Of a stretch of 64,000 nucleotides of DNA, positions 16,858 through 25,562 are shown piece after piece. The stretch comes from Streptomyces sp. AV19 (GTDB lineage Bacteria; Actinomycetota; Actinomycetes; Streptomycetales; Streptomycetaceae), in assembly GCF_015999245.1 (NCBI RefSeq), contig NZ_JAEAMR010000007.1, positions 1-64,000 of the forward strand. Reading direction: 5' to 3'. The notes below the pieces were generated by a model. That model saw only the letters and a program-made list of their open reading frames with translations, made no database searches and was not told the origin of the DNA. Position numbers and translations under genes: made by a program. Every line of letters starts with the position of its first letter. Position 1 is the first letter of the stretch.

Positions 16858-18672
16858 CTACCCCATGTGCTGCAGCAAGGCGGCAACATCACTCGGGGCC
16901 AGACCAGCTGCTACAGCAGGCTCCTCCACAAGATCAGCCAGCTGCTGGACAGACGGGTCGTCGAGGATCTGCCCCATGAACGTGAGCTTCTGATCAAGCC
17001 GCACCTCGACTACCTGATCGATGGTGTTCCGGACAGCCAGCACGGTGACCCGGGTCTCAGTGCCCGGAGCAAGGCCCAGGCGATGGATACGGTCGAGGCT
17101 TTGCAGGTAGCGGCCCGCCATAAAGTCGCGGTCTACGTACACAGCGTCATGACAGACGTGGTGCAGGCTGATCCCTTCACCCAGAGTGGCTGGGTTAGAG
17201 ATCAAGACCATGCAGTCCGGATCCTCTCGGAACCGCCGGATCTGCTCTTCGCGATCAGGTGTCCCACCGTGAACCACCGCAGGACCGAACTCGCGGAGCA
17301 GCCGCTCCAGCGTGGTCAGGCTGCGGACGAACGTCGTCCAGACCAGAGTCTTGCGGCCCTGAGCAGCGTTCTCAGCAACGAGCGCAGCGGCCTCCTTGTA
17401 CTTGGGCGACAGCTCATAGTCAGGAAGGTTCTGCATCAGTTTGAAGAGCGAGTGCTCCTGGGGAACCTCCAGTGGCGGGAGCTGGTACGCCAGAGGCTCA
17501 TAGCGGCTCGCGCCCTCTAGCAGCAGCGCCGGACTCGTGGCTGCCATGAGCAGCCGCAGTGCGGTCTTGCCCAGCGAGCCCAGGTCCTCGCGAGCAGCTC
17601 CAGCCCTTTCACCTCCAACCAAGGCCTCATAGATCTCGGCATGAAGGTCAGGCATGTCCACGTATCGCACTCGTACCTCCACCGGAGGGAGGCCCAGTTC
17701 CCGCTTCGTCGTGCGCGTGAACAGGGGCCTCAAAACGGTGCTCGCATGTACGAGGTCGCCGCCGGCCACAGCTTGCGCTACGGTCCGCTGGCCGTGGCCC
17801 GGCCACACAAACCCAAGAAGGTTCTCCAGGTCCTTGGTCCCGTTGGGTGCCGGCGTGCCGGTGAGGATCAAACGGCGCCGGGCCAAGGGGCCGAGTGCCA
17901 TGCAGGCTGCTCCGTAGGTGCCACGCGCGCCGAGCTTCATCCGGTGAGCCTCGTCAAGGACGATCACCGACGGAGCCGCCTTCAGCCACGCCGCGAGAAC
18001 CCCGAGAGAACGGTCAAGCCGCTCGTAGTTGACGATCAGCACCTCTGCCCCCGGATCCGGGGCAGAGCCATCGAGAATGTGTGTGCGCAGCCCTCTCGCG
18101 AAGCACACGTTGGCTTCGTAACGCCATGACTCATAGGCCGACTTGGGGCATACAACCAGCACCCTCTCAGCCACGCCCTTGGCCTTCTGGGCTGAATAAA
18201 CGGCAAGCGCCACACGTGTCTTGCCGGCGCCGGGAACACTGAAGTTCGCCCCATGCTGAAGCGACAGCAGCTTGGCGATGTCGCGTCGCTGGAACTCCCC
18301 GAGCTCAGCAATCCACCCTTCTCCGAGCAAGGGCAGGACGTCGTCAGATCCGATTTCTACGGACCGCCCAGGAGCATCAAGACGATTCTTGACAGTCTCC
18401 GCGTCCTTCGTGACGCCGACGACCAAGTCCCGGAGTTCCGGGGTCCATTCCACTCCGACACGGTGCGGCCAAGTGCTGAGCGTGCCCAGGCCGGCCAGCA
18501 GGTCATCAAGTTCCACCGTCGCGGCAAGCTGGCCAAGCTGGCCGCCCGTACGGAAACGGGCGACCAACTGGACAAGATCTTCGCGGTACTTCTCGGTGGT
18601 TCTCAAGATGACCCTGGTGCGCGTCTCGTCAAAGCCAAGACGAAGAGACGCCTCAACCACGGTCTCCGGCAT
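16858..18672 (-). CDS. SNF2/DEAH-type ATP-dependent helicase or translocase of a DNA-modification island
   Basis: This 604-residue superfamily-2 protein has Walker A VPGAGKTRVAL (GAGKT, 148-152), DEAH at 240-243 (VIVLDEAHRMK) and motif III LTGTPAPNG. The helicase C-terminal half has LVWTTFVRSLTTLERLL, NPATLGEGISLHHVC and DRIHRLGL, typical of SNF2 remodellers. The first ~130 residues match no domain I know. No nuclease motif is evident in the chain. The ATG at 18672 overlaps the stop of the ParB-like gene (ATGA). Together with the methyltransferase this suggests ATP-driven scanning of DNA for methylation status, which is inference. Confidence 0.88.
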   Translation of the reverse strand: MPETVVEASLRLGFDETRTRVILRTTEKYREDLVQLVARFRTGGQLGQLAATVELDDLLAGLGTLSTWPHRVGVEWTPELRDLVVGVTKDAETVKNRLDAPGRSVEIGSDDVLPLLGEGWIAELGEFQRRDIAKLLSLQHGANFSVPGAGKTRVALAVYSAQKAKGVAERVLVVCPKSAYESWRYEANVCFARGLRTHILDGSAPDPGAEVLIVNYERLDRSLGVLAAWLKAAPSVIVLDEAHRMKLGARGTYGAACMALGPLARRRLILTGTPAPNGTKDLENLLGFVWPGHGQRTVAQAVAGGDLVHASTVLRPLFTRTTKRELGLPPVEVRVRYVDMPDLHAEIYEALVGGERAGAAREDLGSLGKTALRLLMAATSPALLLEGASRYEPLAYQLPPLEVPQEHSLFKLMQNLPDYELSPKYKEAAALVAENAAQGRKTLVWTTFVRSLTTLERLLREFGPAVVHGGTPDREEQIRRFREDPDCMVLISNPATLGEGISLHHVCHDAVYVDRDFMAGRYLQSLDRIHRLGLAPGTETRVTVLAVRNTIDQVVEVRLDQKLTFMGQILDDPSVQQLADLVEEPAVAAGLAPSDVAALLQHMG

Positions 18673-20099
18673 CAGGCACCCTCCATAGAGACAGCTTCGA
18701 TCAACCACGCGACACCGTCTCCCGGATGCGGAAGCCCACGCCCAGCCTGCTGCGCAAGCTTTCGGAGGCTGCCCCGGAGCTTCAGCACTGCATCGTCGAA
18801 GGCCTCTTCATCCAACGTGCGTGAAGCACGGGCCTGAACGAGATCGACAACGCATTGATCGATGTCCGCACACGCTTCCGCAAGACGAGCTGGTGCCAGT
18901 TGCTGGCGCTTCCGGACACGAGCGTCGCGGCCGGCAGCGTCAATCGCCTTGTCGAAGGCATCGCGAGCTTCTTCGACAACCTCCTGGGCTCGTTCTCGGT
19001 CTTCGCCCAGCAGTTCCGATCCCGGACTTCCTATGGTTGCCTTCGCCCGCAAAATCTGATCGTTGAGCGCGCGGGCCGCCGCAACAGCGGAGACTGCGCC
19101 GGGGATCTCGATGTCGAGGCCGGGAATCGATACAGGCGACTGCTCAGCGGCAAAACCGCCCGTTTTCAGGTTCGCCGGCAGCCTGTCGGCCAGGTAGTCC
19201 TTTGCAAGGAACGCCTCGTCAATGTGCCGAATGTCGGTCTTGGCGAAATCGAGCAGTATCGCTGCAAGGCGCCATTCCTTGAGCACTTCTGCCTGGTCCC
19301 GGTCAACGCGCTCAAGCTTCTCGTAGAGACGATGAAGCTCCTTGAGCTTCTCCTGGTCGTCCTCGAAGTCAACTAGCCGAAGGGCTACACCACCTCCACT
19401 CTTACTGCGGTCGATCAGCTCACGGATCGTGCTGAGGATCCACCGCTCCTGATGATAGGTAGTCGGCCGGATCCGGAACTCCTTGGCGATGGATTCCGGT
19501 GTATGGCCGAGCGAAGCCTGCTCCTCCATCGCCAGGAGGCGGTTAATGTACGAGTAGTCCCGCCGGTGATCCTTGCGGAGCTGAAGTGACAGCTCGACCG
19601 CATTGATGTCTGCCCAGGTGAAGGACTCAGGGAGCACGCCCACTCGCATCGACTGCTTGCCAAGCTCACGGAGTGCGGCAGCGCGGGTGTTGGCGTTGAT
19701 GATGACGCCCTGATGCGTCACCAGGCCAGGGTCGTTCTGGCCGAACTGCTGCAGGCTCTCCTTGAGCTTGTCGAAGTCCCGGTCACGGCGGTCCGGGTTA
19801 GCCGGATCGCCTTGGAGCAGGAATTCCAGATAGTCCTGGCTCTCAGCACTCCACGGATCCTTGTCAATGGCCTCATCACGCACAGGATCGTGGCTCCGCT
19901 GAGCGCGGATACGGTGCGTGCCAGGGTTGTAGTACAGACCGCTGAGCGGGAGCTCGATCACCTCGACAGGCGTCAAAGTCCCGTTCCAGTCGATCGTGAC
20001 TGTTTCCCGCGTACCTCCCGAGTTCTTCACTTCCTCCAGGCGCTTCTTGATCAGCGCACTGAACTCTGCCGCACGCGGCGGAGGCGGAAATTCCCGCAT
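18672..20099 (-). CDS. ParB/sulfiredoxin-fold protein of a DNA-modification island
   Basis: This protein has about 475 residues. A ParB-like N-terminal domain spans roughly 50-160, with YYNPGTHRIR, LKESLQQFGQNDPGLVTHQG and INANTRAAALRELG, the last resembling the nucleotide-binding GxxRxxA motif of ParB. A putative helix-turn-helix follows (TPESIAKEFRIRPTTYHQE). The C-terminal half is charged and helical with coiled-coil tendency (ERAQEVVEEARDAFDKAIDA). ParB-fold proteins bind CTP or hydrolyse nucleotides; the activity here is unknown. ATG at 20099 has GGAGA upstream; an ATG at 20114 is possible. Its stop overlaps the helicase start, implying coupled translation and probably a complex. Confidence 0.75.
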   Translation of the reverse strand: MREFPPPPRAAEFSALIKKRLEEVKNSGGTRETVTIDWNGTLTPVEVIELPLSGLYYNPGTHRIRAQRSHDPVRDEAIDKDPWSAESQDYLEFLLQGDPANPDRRDRDFDKLKESLQQFGQNDPGLVTHQGVIINANTRAAALRELGKQSMRVGVLPESFTWADINAVELSLQLRKDHRRDYSYINRLLAMEEQASLGHTPESIAKEFRIRPTTYHQERWILSTIRELIDRSKSGGGVALRLVDFEDDQEKLKELHRLYEKLERVDRDQAEVLKEWRLAAILLDFAKTDIRHIDEAFLAKDYLADRLPANLKTGGFAAEQSPVSIPGLDIEIPGAVSAVAAARALNDQILRAKATIGSPGSELLGEDRERAQEVVEEARDAFDKAIDAAGRDARVRKRQQLAPARLAEACADIDQCVVDLVQARASRTLDEEAFDDAVLKLRGSLRKLAQQAGRGLPHPGDGVAWLIEAVSMEGA

Positions 20100-20121
20100 A
20101 GTGACTGTCTCCATCCCTTAG

Positions 20122-20811
20122 CTACTCGTTCCCATCCTGAATGGCCTGCCGGACCGTTTCACGAGCCGACTCCGGCAACGACCGGAAGACGCCCCAAAGC
20201 TTCTCAAGGTCGCTCAGCTTGCGCTCACCAGCGTCAACCCAGCCCGCAAAGATGCGCTGCTCCAACGGCATCAGGTCCTTCCATGCGTCGATGACGGCGA
20301 CGAGGTCGACCTCACGGCCCCGGCCACCAACACGGCACCGGTTGCACTCGGTAACCAGCTGCACCTCCTCCAGACCGCCCCCCAGCAACACCCTGCGCCG
20401 GGCAACGTCCAGCTGGGAGTCCTGCCCCCCATCGCCGTAGGACTCGCCCGCGCCGATGCCGCACGACCGGCACAGGAAACTGTCAGCCGCCATGACCTTG
20501 GTCCGCTGCGCAGCGGTCAGGCTCGACTTCGACCTATCGACCTTCGCCTGTCCGGGAAGCCAGATCTCCGCGCCCTTCTTCACGTAGCGCTGCTCCTCCA
20601 GCTTCAAGGAGGGGTCCTCACGGCGCGTGTGGATGGTCCAGCCGTGATCGCGAAGGTCTCGCATACGCCGGTCGATCTGCGCAACGTCCGGGAACGCTTC
20701 GCGCAGCCGGGTCTTGGTGAAGACGTTGCCTTCCCCCACCTCAGCCTCAAGCCACAGCGCTGCACGGGTCTTGCTTCCGAACTTCTCGTCCTGCCACGAC
20801 GGCAGCGTCAT
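20122..20811 (-). CDS. Degenerate HNH-like zinc-finger protein of a DNA-modification island
   Basis: This 229-residue protein is the first gene of the operon. ATG at 20811 follows GGAGG at eight-base spacing. The first ~85 residues resemble a winged-helix region (RRMRDLRDHGWTIHTRRED). Residues 105-165 form an HNH-type treble clef with C114xxC117 (FLCRSCG) and C156xxC159 (LVTECNRCRVG). The catalytic DH of HNH nucleases, expected in LxVDH, is replaced by LDVARR. The zinc site is kept but nuclease activity is doubtful, so it may act as a DNA-binding or methylation-sensing subunit. The stop is 22 bases before the preferred ATG (20099) of the ParB-like gene. Confidence 0.7.
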   Translation of the reverse strand: MTLPSWQDEKFGSKTRAALWLEAEVGEGNVFTKTRLREAFPDVAQIDRRMRDLRDHGWTIHTRREDPSLKLEEQRYVKKGAEIWLPGQAKVDRSKSSLTAAQRTKVMAADSFLCRSCGIGAGESYGDGGQDSQLDVARRRVLLGGGLEEVQLVTECNRCRVGGRGREVDLVAVIDAWKDLMPLEQRIFAGWVDAGERKLSDLEKLWGVFRSLPESARETVRQAIQDGNE

Positions 20812-20933
20812 AGAAAGCCTCCGTTCAGTCATGCCGAACCCACCTGGCCGCCCACTGCGGCCTGGCCTCCCCCGGGTGATCGGCGGCGACTCCATAAGAC
20901 CCCGCCCACGAAGGGAAATCCAGAGGGAAACAG

Positions 20934-20957
20934 GTGTTGCTCTTGAGGTGGCAACAC
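20934..20957. promoter_or_regulatory. Inverted-repeat operator candidate 1 (GTGTTGC-N10-GCAACAC)
   Basis: Perfect 7-base arms are separated by ten bases, one helical turn centre to centre plus. The site lies between the divergent HNH-like operon and the regulator at 21008, where a dimeric regulator controlling the island would bind. Confidence 0.6.
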
Positions 20958-20974
20958 GGGGCTGATGCAAACTA

Positions 20975-20993
20975 GTTGCCCTGGACCGGCAAC
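20975..20993. promoter_or_regulatory. Inverted-repeat operator candidate 2 (GTTGCC-N7-GGCAAC)
   Basis: Perfect 6-base arms share the GTTGC/GCAAC half-sites of the neighbouring repeat. The site ends 15 bases before the regulator ATG, so occupancy could also block that gene (autoregulation). Confidence 0.6.
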
Positions 20994-21007
20994 CTTGGGG
21001 GGCGGCG

Positions 21008-21844
21008 ATGTACCAGCGACAAGACACAGGTGTCAGGATCAAAGACGGCCTGCCGACTGGGAGACGGGCTCTCGCTGAAGCGCTCCGAGAGCTCCATGGC
21101 CTCATGAAGCCACCGAGGGGATCCGTACGGCAGCTAGCCGAGCGCCTCCGCGAGGAGGCCGCCTACACGTTGAACCCGAGCACCTTGCACCGCTACCTAA
21201 GCGGTAGGTACCTGCCGCCAAAGCACTTCATAGAGAAGCTGCATGCTCTGGCGCAGCACGACTCGGGCGACTCAGCGACCGGATTCAGACCGCTCTCGCA
21301 CTTCACCCAGCTGCACCAAGCGGCAGAGCCGACTCTCTGCGGTTCGTGCGCGAAGCTCCGCCGAGACGTCCGCGTCTTGAAGGAGGAAGTCCGTACGTTG
21401 AGGAAGGGGAAGTGCGCTCAGCACAGCACCAAAGCGCCCCCTGCATTGGGCTCGCAAGCCGGCCTTGCAGCCCCATCATCGGCGGCCGCCGACTGGGCAA
21501 CGCACTTGCCGGTCCCCCTCCAGGCATGGGACCGGCAACAGCAAGCCGCTTCTGACATCGCCGCTGCGACACAGCTCGCCACAAAGACGCTGGATCTACT
21601 TAAAAAGGGCGAACCGGATGAAATTGTTGTGCTGCTACGTGGGGCCGCCGAGGTTTTGACCCCCTTGGAACGGGCCGCGTCCCTTGCGCTCCTCCGCCAA
21701 CAGCACCGACTGCTGGCCGACAGCTTCATCGGATTCTGCGGGCGCGGCCAGTCCAGCGATTTGGTCATGAAGTTTGCCCTCCAACTGCACGATTACGGCA
21801 TGCCTGACGACGCAAGCGCTGTACTTCGAGCTGCTCTGAAGTAG
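21008..21844 (+). CDS. Putative DNA-binding regulator of the modification island
   Basis: This 278-residue protein lies divergent to the HNH-ParB-helicase operon. The N-terminal ~75 residues form an Xre-like helix-turn-helix (VRQLAERLREEAAYTLNPST, then LHRYLSGRYLPPKHFIEKLH) like those of Streptomyces regulators. A CGSCAKLRRDVRVLKEEVRT segment (about 112-131) combines a CxxC with a short coiled coil. The C-terminal half is helical and Leu/Ala-rich without a known domain. Two inverted repeats with common half-sites precede it. I infer it controls the island and itself; no direct evidence exists in the sequence. Confidence 0.65.
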   Translation: MYQRQDTGVRIKDGLPTGRRALAEALRELHGLMKPPRGSVRQLAERLREEAAYTLNPSTLHRYLSGRYLPPKHFIEKLHALAQHDSGDSATGFRPLSHFTQLHQAAEPTLCGSCAKLRRDVRVLKEEVRTLRKGKCAQHSTKAPPALGSQAGLAAPSSAAADWATHLPVPLQAWDRQQQAASDIAAATQLATKTLDLLKKGEPDEIVVLLRGAAEVLTPLERAASLALLRQQHRLLADSFIGFCGRGQSSDLVMKFALQLHDYGMPDDASAVLRAALK

Positions 21845-22085
21845 CGCCAAGGCAACACAAAAGCGCGCGTGGCCGGCACAGAGTCTGAAGTCAGTGACAG
21901 GACATCGGTTCTGAACCGGTCAAGCGCTGTACTGTGCCCACCAATCCGAGAGCGGATCGGCTCGGGCCATGGCCTTCTCCTGGTAGGCCCTGTCTCCCTG
22001 AGCCGGAGGAGGGCCTCGCAGGAGGATCAGTTTCCGTTACTGGAATCGTCTCAACATGCGTCATGCAGCCGCAGGGTTTGTGTCC

Positions 22086-22289
22086 TCAGACGAGCGTGCC
22101 CGGCAGGTTGGCCAAGCAAACTCTGGCCATGAGGGCACCCAACTTGGCGCGGCTGGTGTGTATGACCATCCCGGGGTCGTCACTCTCGCGTATCGCTATC
22201 CCGTCGTCGAACCAGCCAACCTCCACACAGCTGTTACCGTCGCCGCCACCGGAGTAGGAGGATTTCTGCCAATAAATTTGCGTAGACAT
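22086..22289 (-). CDS. DUF397 protein
   Basis: This small protein of about 67 residues has the DUF397 signature IYWQKSSYSGGGDGNSCVEV and ...GIAIRESDDPGM. Such genes in Streptomyces almost always follow an XRE/DUF5753 gene, as here. The ATG at 22289 overlaps the regulator stop (TGATG), with a GTG one codon earlier. The pair probably works as regulator plus small partner or antitoxin-like modulator; the molecular role of DUF397 is not established. Confidence 0.85.
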   Translation of the reverse strand: MSTQIYWQKSSYSGGGDGNSCVEVGWFDDGIAIRESDDPGMVIHTSRAKLGALMARVCLANLPGTLV

Positions 22290-23140
22290 CACATTTCCTG
22301 GATGACTCTATGGATGAACTTCTGCGAATCGTCTGGGCCCAAGGCGGAGCGCTCCACAGCGTTGAGCATGTTGCGGTAGACGGACAGTAGGGCAGGAGCG
22401 TCCACGAGTCGCCCGCCCTGCGCGTGGTCCATCTGGACGGTGTCCAGTTCCGGGACTGGTCCCACGGCATAGAGCACGGACTCGGCCGTACCAATCAGGT
22501 TGTCCGTATCGAAGGGCACTACGCGGAGCGTTACCGCCGGCCAATCTGCGACCTCGCACAGGAACTTCAGCTGATTTCGCTGGACACCACGGCTCCCGTA
22601 GCGCATCCGAAGTGCCGCCTCATGAACGATCGCTGTCGTAGGAGGCGGCGTTGCTCGTTCGTACACGACACGTCGGGCAACGCGGTGCTCCACCCGAGCG
22701 GCCAGATCCTTCTCTGGCAGGCTAGGCCCTGCACTGCTGAAGAGAGCCCGTGCGTAGCTCGTGGTCTGGAAGATCCCTGGCACATATGTAATTTGCAGAA
22801 TTCGGATTGCACGGGCGTGATGCTCCAGTTCGGAGACATCCAAAAATTCTCTCGCCAGGATTCCCCGGTACTCAGTCCACCACCCACGCAAACGTTCCTC
22901 TGCTATTGCGCACAGCTCGCCGATCAGCCGTTCATCATCAGCTCGGTAGAAGGCAGCCAGGCGCCGGACCCGTTCCGCGCTCACGCCCCAGCGGCCGGCC
23001 TCGATGTGGCTGATCTGGGCGACTCCGCCACCGAGTAATGCGCCCGCTTCGCGCGCCGACATGCCACAGGCTTCGCGCAGTTTTCTCAGCTCGGCGCCCA
23101 AACGCGCCTGCCGCGCAGTGGGGTTACTCCTCGGCGGCAT
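22289..23140 (-). CDS. XRE-family regulator with DUF5753 domain (WhiJ-like)
   Basis: This 283-residue protein has an N-terminal helix-turn-helix (LGAELRKLREACGMSAREAG, then GVAQISHIEAGRWGVS, residues ~14-50). A DUF5753 sensor domain follows (ILQITYVPGIFQTTSYARAL, VYERATPPPTTAIVHEAALR). It is of the WhiJ type, a large paralogous family in Streptomyces linked to developmental control. The ATG at 23140 is where family similarity begins. It overlaps the DUF397 gene downstream and is divergent from an ATPase-domain gene. This three-gene module is repeated many times in Streptomyces chromosomes. Confidence 0.9.
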   Translation of the reverse strand: MPPRSNPTARQARLGAELRKLREACGMSAREAGALLGGGVAQISHIEAGRWGVSAERVRRLAAFYRADDERLIGELCAIAEERLRGWWTEYRGILAREFLDVSELEHHARAIRILQITYVPGIFQTTSYARALFSSAGPSLPEKDLAARVEHRVARRVVYERATPPPTTAIVHEAALRMRYGSRGVQRNQLKFLCEVADWPAVTLRVVPFDTDNLIGTAESVLYAVGPVPELDTVQMDHAQGGRLVDAPALLSVYRNMLNAVERSALGPDDSQKFIHRVIQEM

Positions 23141-23391
23141 GAGTGTGTCCTTCCACTTCCATGGCTGCGAGTGTCCTGCGCCACGATCCCATAGTCCACC
23201 CGCTGTCACTCGATCGTGGCGCAGCGTTGTGACGGCACAGCTTTGTGCCTTACGGTCCTGCCATCGCCGCGCAGCACCGCCGAGAAGAGCCGAAGTGCAG
23301 CCGTGCGCATGCCGGTTGTGCGCGCAGACGGCCGGGCCACGGATGGTGGGTGGGCGCGGTTCGTTCACCAATCCCGTTGGGAGATCACGGC

Positions 23392-23820
23392 ATGACGACC
23401 GCAGCAACCCTCCCCACTCCGACCCACGAGCCCACCCGGCCCTACCAGTTGCTCGCACCCGCCATCCCGGCCAGTGTGCGGCTCGCCCGCGAGTTCGTTG
23501 CGGGAGTGCTGGAGACGGCCGGGCATCAAGGGCTTGTCGATGATGCCCGCCTGTGCGTTTCCGACGTTGTCTCCAACGTCGTTCAGCATGCCGGGACGCT
23601 CATGCTTTCCGTCCAAGTGACTGATTTCGGCGACCACGTCGAAATCGCAGTGAGGGACGACAACCCAACACTGCGGCCTCACCTTCGGGCGCCCGACGAG
23701 GGTGGGCGAGGGCTGCTGCTCGTGAGGGAACTGGCCGCCGAGTGCGGGCTCAATCTGGTCTGGGACGGGCTCGTGGTCGTGGGGAAGTGTCTTTGGTTTG
23801 AGCTGCGGAGTCAGGAGTGA
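23392..23820 (+). CDS. HATPase_c domain protein (anti-sigma factor kinase-like)
   Basis: This 142-residue GHKL ATPase resembles SpoIIAB/RsbW. LVDDARLCVSDVVSNVVQHA carries the N-box, VRDDNPTLRP stands for the D-box-like segment and EGGRGLLLVRELAAECG is the G-box. It is the third member of the WhiJ-type trio, divergent from the regulator. In Streptomyces such proteins are thought to bind or phosphorylate partner regulators; the partner is not identifiable here. ATG at 23392 is the first start in frame with the family N-terminus. Confidence 0.85.
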   Translation: MTTAATLPTPTHEPTRPYQLLAPAIPASVRLAREFVAGVLETAGHQGLVDDARLCVSDVVSNVVQHAGTLMLSVQVTDFGDHVEIAVRDDNPTLRPHLRAPDEGGRGLLLVRELAAECGLNLVWDGLVVVGKCLWFELRSQE

Positions 23821-24024
23821 GGGTCAGACACCGCGCTCACGGCGCCGCCACCGCGCCAGTCGGTGTTGTACGCGCGGGCGGTGGTGGCAGAGTCGTTGCT
23901 CGCTGCTGCGATTGCTGCGTCGGCGTAAGGCGGGGTGCCGGGGGCCTGTTCCGGGGCGAGAGTTAGCCTCGGAGGCAGGCTTACGTATACGTCTCTTGAT
24001 GTCCTTGATGCGGAGGTTGCCGCC

Positions 24025-24363
24025 ATGGCAGGGATTGCTGGTGCAGTGACGCGGGTTCCGGCGGCTGTGACGGCTGCGGCCGGGCTGATCGGTGGGTACA
24101 GCGTTGCCCGGATCACGAAGAAGCGGCCGCTGGGTGGGGTGGCGCTGGGTGTCGCGGGGGTTGTCGCGGCTCGGCAGTGGGCCGGGAAGGTGGGGTCCGG
24201 GAAGGCGGCGGCGTTGACCGGGCTGTACCTGGCTGGTTTTGCGGGTTCGCACCCGTTGGCGAAGAAGGTTGGGGCTTGGCCTTCGGTACTGGGGGTTACG
24301 GGGGTTGTGGCGGGGGCGTCCTGGGCCGTGGAACGGTCTGCGGCTGCTGCTGTCGCGGGCTGA
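24025..24363 (+). CDS. Small Ala/Gly-rich membrane-associated hypothetical protein
   Basis: This 112-residue protein is Gly/Ala/Val-rich with three or four hydrophobic helices: GAVTRVPAAVTAAAGLIGG, LGGVALGVAGVVAARQW, AAALTGLYLAGFAGSH and VLGVTGVVAGASWAVE. No catalytic motif is seen. ATG at 24025 follows GGAGGTTGCCGCC, a good ribosome binding site. It converges on the aldo/keto reductase across a palindromic repeat. It is probably a conserved actinobacterial membrane protein of unknown role. Confidence 0.65.
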   Translation: MAGIAGAVTRVPAAVTAAAGLIGGYSVARITKKRPLGGVALGVAGVVAARQWAGKVGSGKAAALTGLYLAGFAGSHPLAKKVGAWPSVLGVTGVVAGASWAVERSAAAAVAG

Positions 24364-24398
24364 GGTGGCGGGCGGGGCCCGGGTTTTTGCCCCGGACC

Positions 24399-24531
24399 CG
24401 CCCTTTCACCGTTCCCCCCGGGGCGGTGCCCCGGACCCGAACGCGGCTCCGCCGCGTGATCGGGGGCTTCGCCCCCTGCGCCCCCGAAACCGCGCGGAGC
24501 GCGGTTGTCCTCAAACGCCGGACGGGCTGAA
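24399..24531. repeat. Large palindromic intergenic repeat, copy 1 (half element)
   Basis: It starts with GCCCTTTCACCGTTCCC, continues with GC-rich mini-palindromes (GCGGCTCCGCCGC, GGGGGCTTCGCCCCC, CGCGCGGAGCGCG) and ends CTCAAACGCCGGACGGGCTG. That last string is one arm of the central palindrome seen whole in copy 2. Only the left half is present. It lies between convergent genes and could end transcription from both. Confidence 0.75.
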
Positions 24532-24591
24532 TTGCGCGCCCAGCCCGGAGAAGTCCGGCCCAGCTCTAGATAGCGCGAGCAGCGCAGTGCG

Positions 24592-25533
24592 TTACGCCGA
24601 CGCCTCCGTCAGTTTCGCCAACTCCCCCTCCGTCAGCTTCAGATCCGCCAACGCCAGCAGCGGCCGCAGTTGTTCGACCGTGCGGGCGCTCGCGAGCGGG
24701 GTCGCCACCGTGGGACGGGACGCCAGCCACGCCAGGGCCACCGTCGCCACCTCCGCGTCATGCGCGGCAGCCACCTCGTCCAGCGCCGCCAGCACCCGCA
24801 GGCCGCGCTCCGACCCCAAGTGCTTCGCCGCGCCTTCCGCTCGCGCGCTGTCGACCGTCGTTCCCGGGCGGTACTTGCCGGTCAGGAAGCCCGACGCCAG
24901 GGCGTAGTACGGGACGGCGGCCAGGCCGTGGCGGGCCGCGACGTCGGCGAGCGGGCCCTCGTACGTGTCGCGGGAGACGAGGTTGTACTCGGGCTGTATC
25001 GCCACGTACTTGGCCACGCCCGCCGCGTCGGAGAACTCCAGGGCCTCGGCGAGGCGTTCCGCCGTGACGTTGGAGGCGGCGATCTCGCGGACCTTGCCCT
25101 CCTTCACCAGGCCGTCGAGCGTGGTGATGTAGTCCTCGACCGGGAGGGACGGGTCGTCGTAGTGGGTGTAGTAGAGGTCGATGTAGTCGGTGCGGAGGCG
25201 GCGGAGGGAGCCTTCGACGCCTTCCTTGATGGTCTTCGCGGACAGGCCGGCCTTCTCCGGGATGCCGGCGCCGACCTTCGTGGCGACGACCATGGCATCC
25301 CGATTGCCGCGCGCCGCCATCCAGTTGCCGATGACGGTCTCGGATTCGCCGCCCACGTTGCCGGGGGCCCAGGCCGCGTAGACGTCAGCCGTGTCGATGA
25401 AGTTGCCGCCCGCGCCGGCGTAGGCGTCCAGGACGGCGAAGGACTGCTTCTCGTCGGCGGTCCAGCCGAAGACGTTGCCGCCCAGGGCGAGCGGATGGAC
25501 GGACAGGCTTCCGATCTTCCGGGTGTCGCTCAT
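24592..25533 (-). CDS. Aldo/keto reductase
   Basis: This 313-residue NADPH-dependent reductase is a TIM barrel. The catalytic tetrad is recognisable: Asp (NFIDTADVYAAW, with the Tyr beside it), Lys (MVVATKVG) and His (YIDLYYTHYDD). C-terminal cofactor residues are in TPLASARTVEQLRPLLA. The substrate is unknown; it resembles the YajO/perakine-reductase-like group common in Streptomyces. It lies 29 bases downstream of an MFS gene on the same strand, so the two may share a transcript. Confidence 0.9.
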   Translation of the reverse strand: MSDTRKIGSLSVHPLALGGNVFGWTADEKQSFAVLDAYAGAGGNFIDTADVYAAWAPGNVGGESETVIGNWMAARGNRDAMVVATKVGAGIPEKAGLSAKTIKEGVEGSLRRLRTDYIDLYYTHYDDPSLPVEDYITTLDGLVKEGKVREIAASNVTAERLAEALEFSDAAGVAKYVAIQPEYNLVSRDTYEGPLADVAARHGLAAVPYYALASGFLTGKYRPGTTVDSARAEGAAKHLGSERGLRVLAALDEVAAAHDAEVATVALAWLASRPTVATPLASARTVEQLRPLLALADLKLTEGELAKLTEASA

Positions 25534-25562
25534 ATTGGTTGCCAGCGTGGTCGCCGGGCCGC

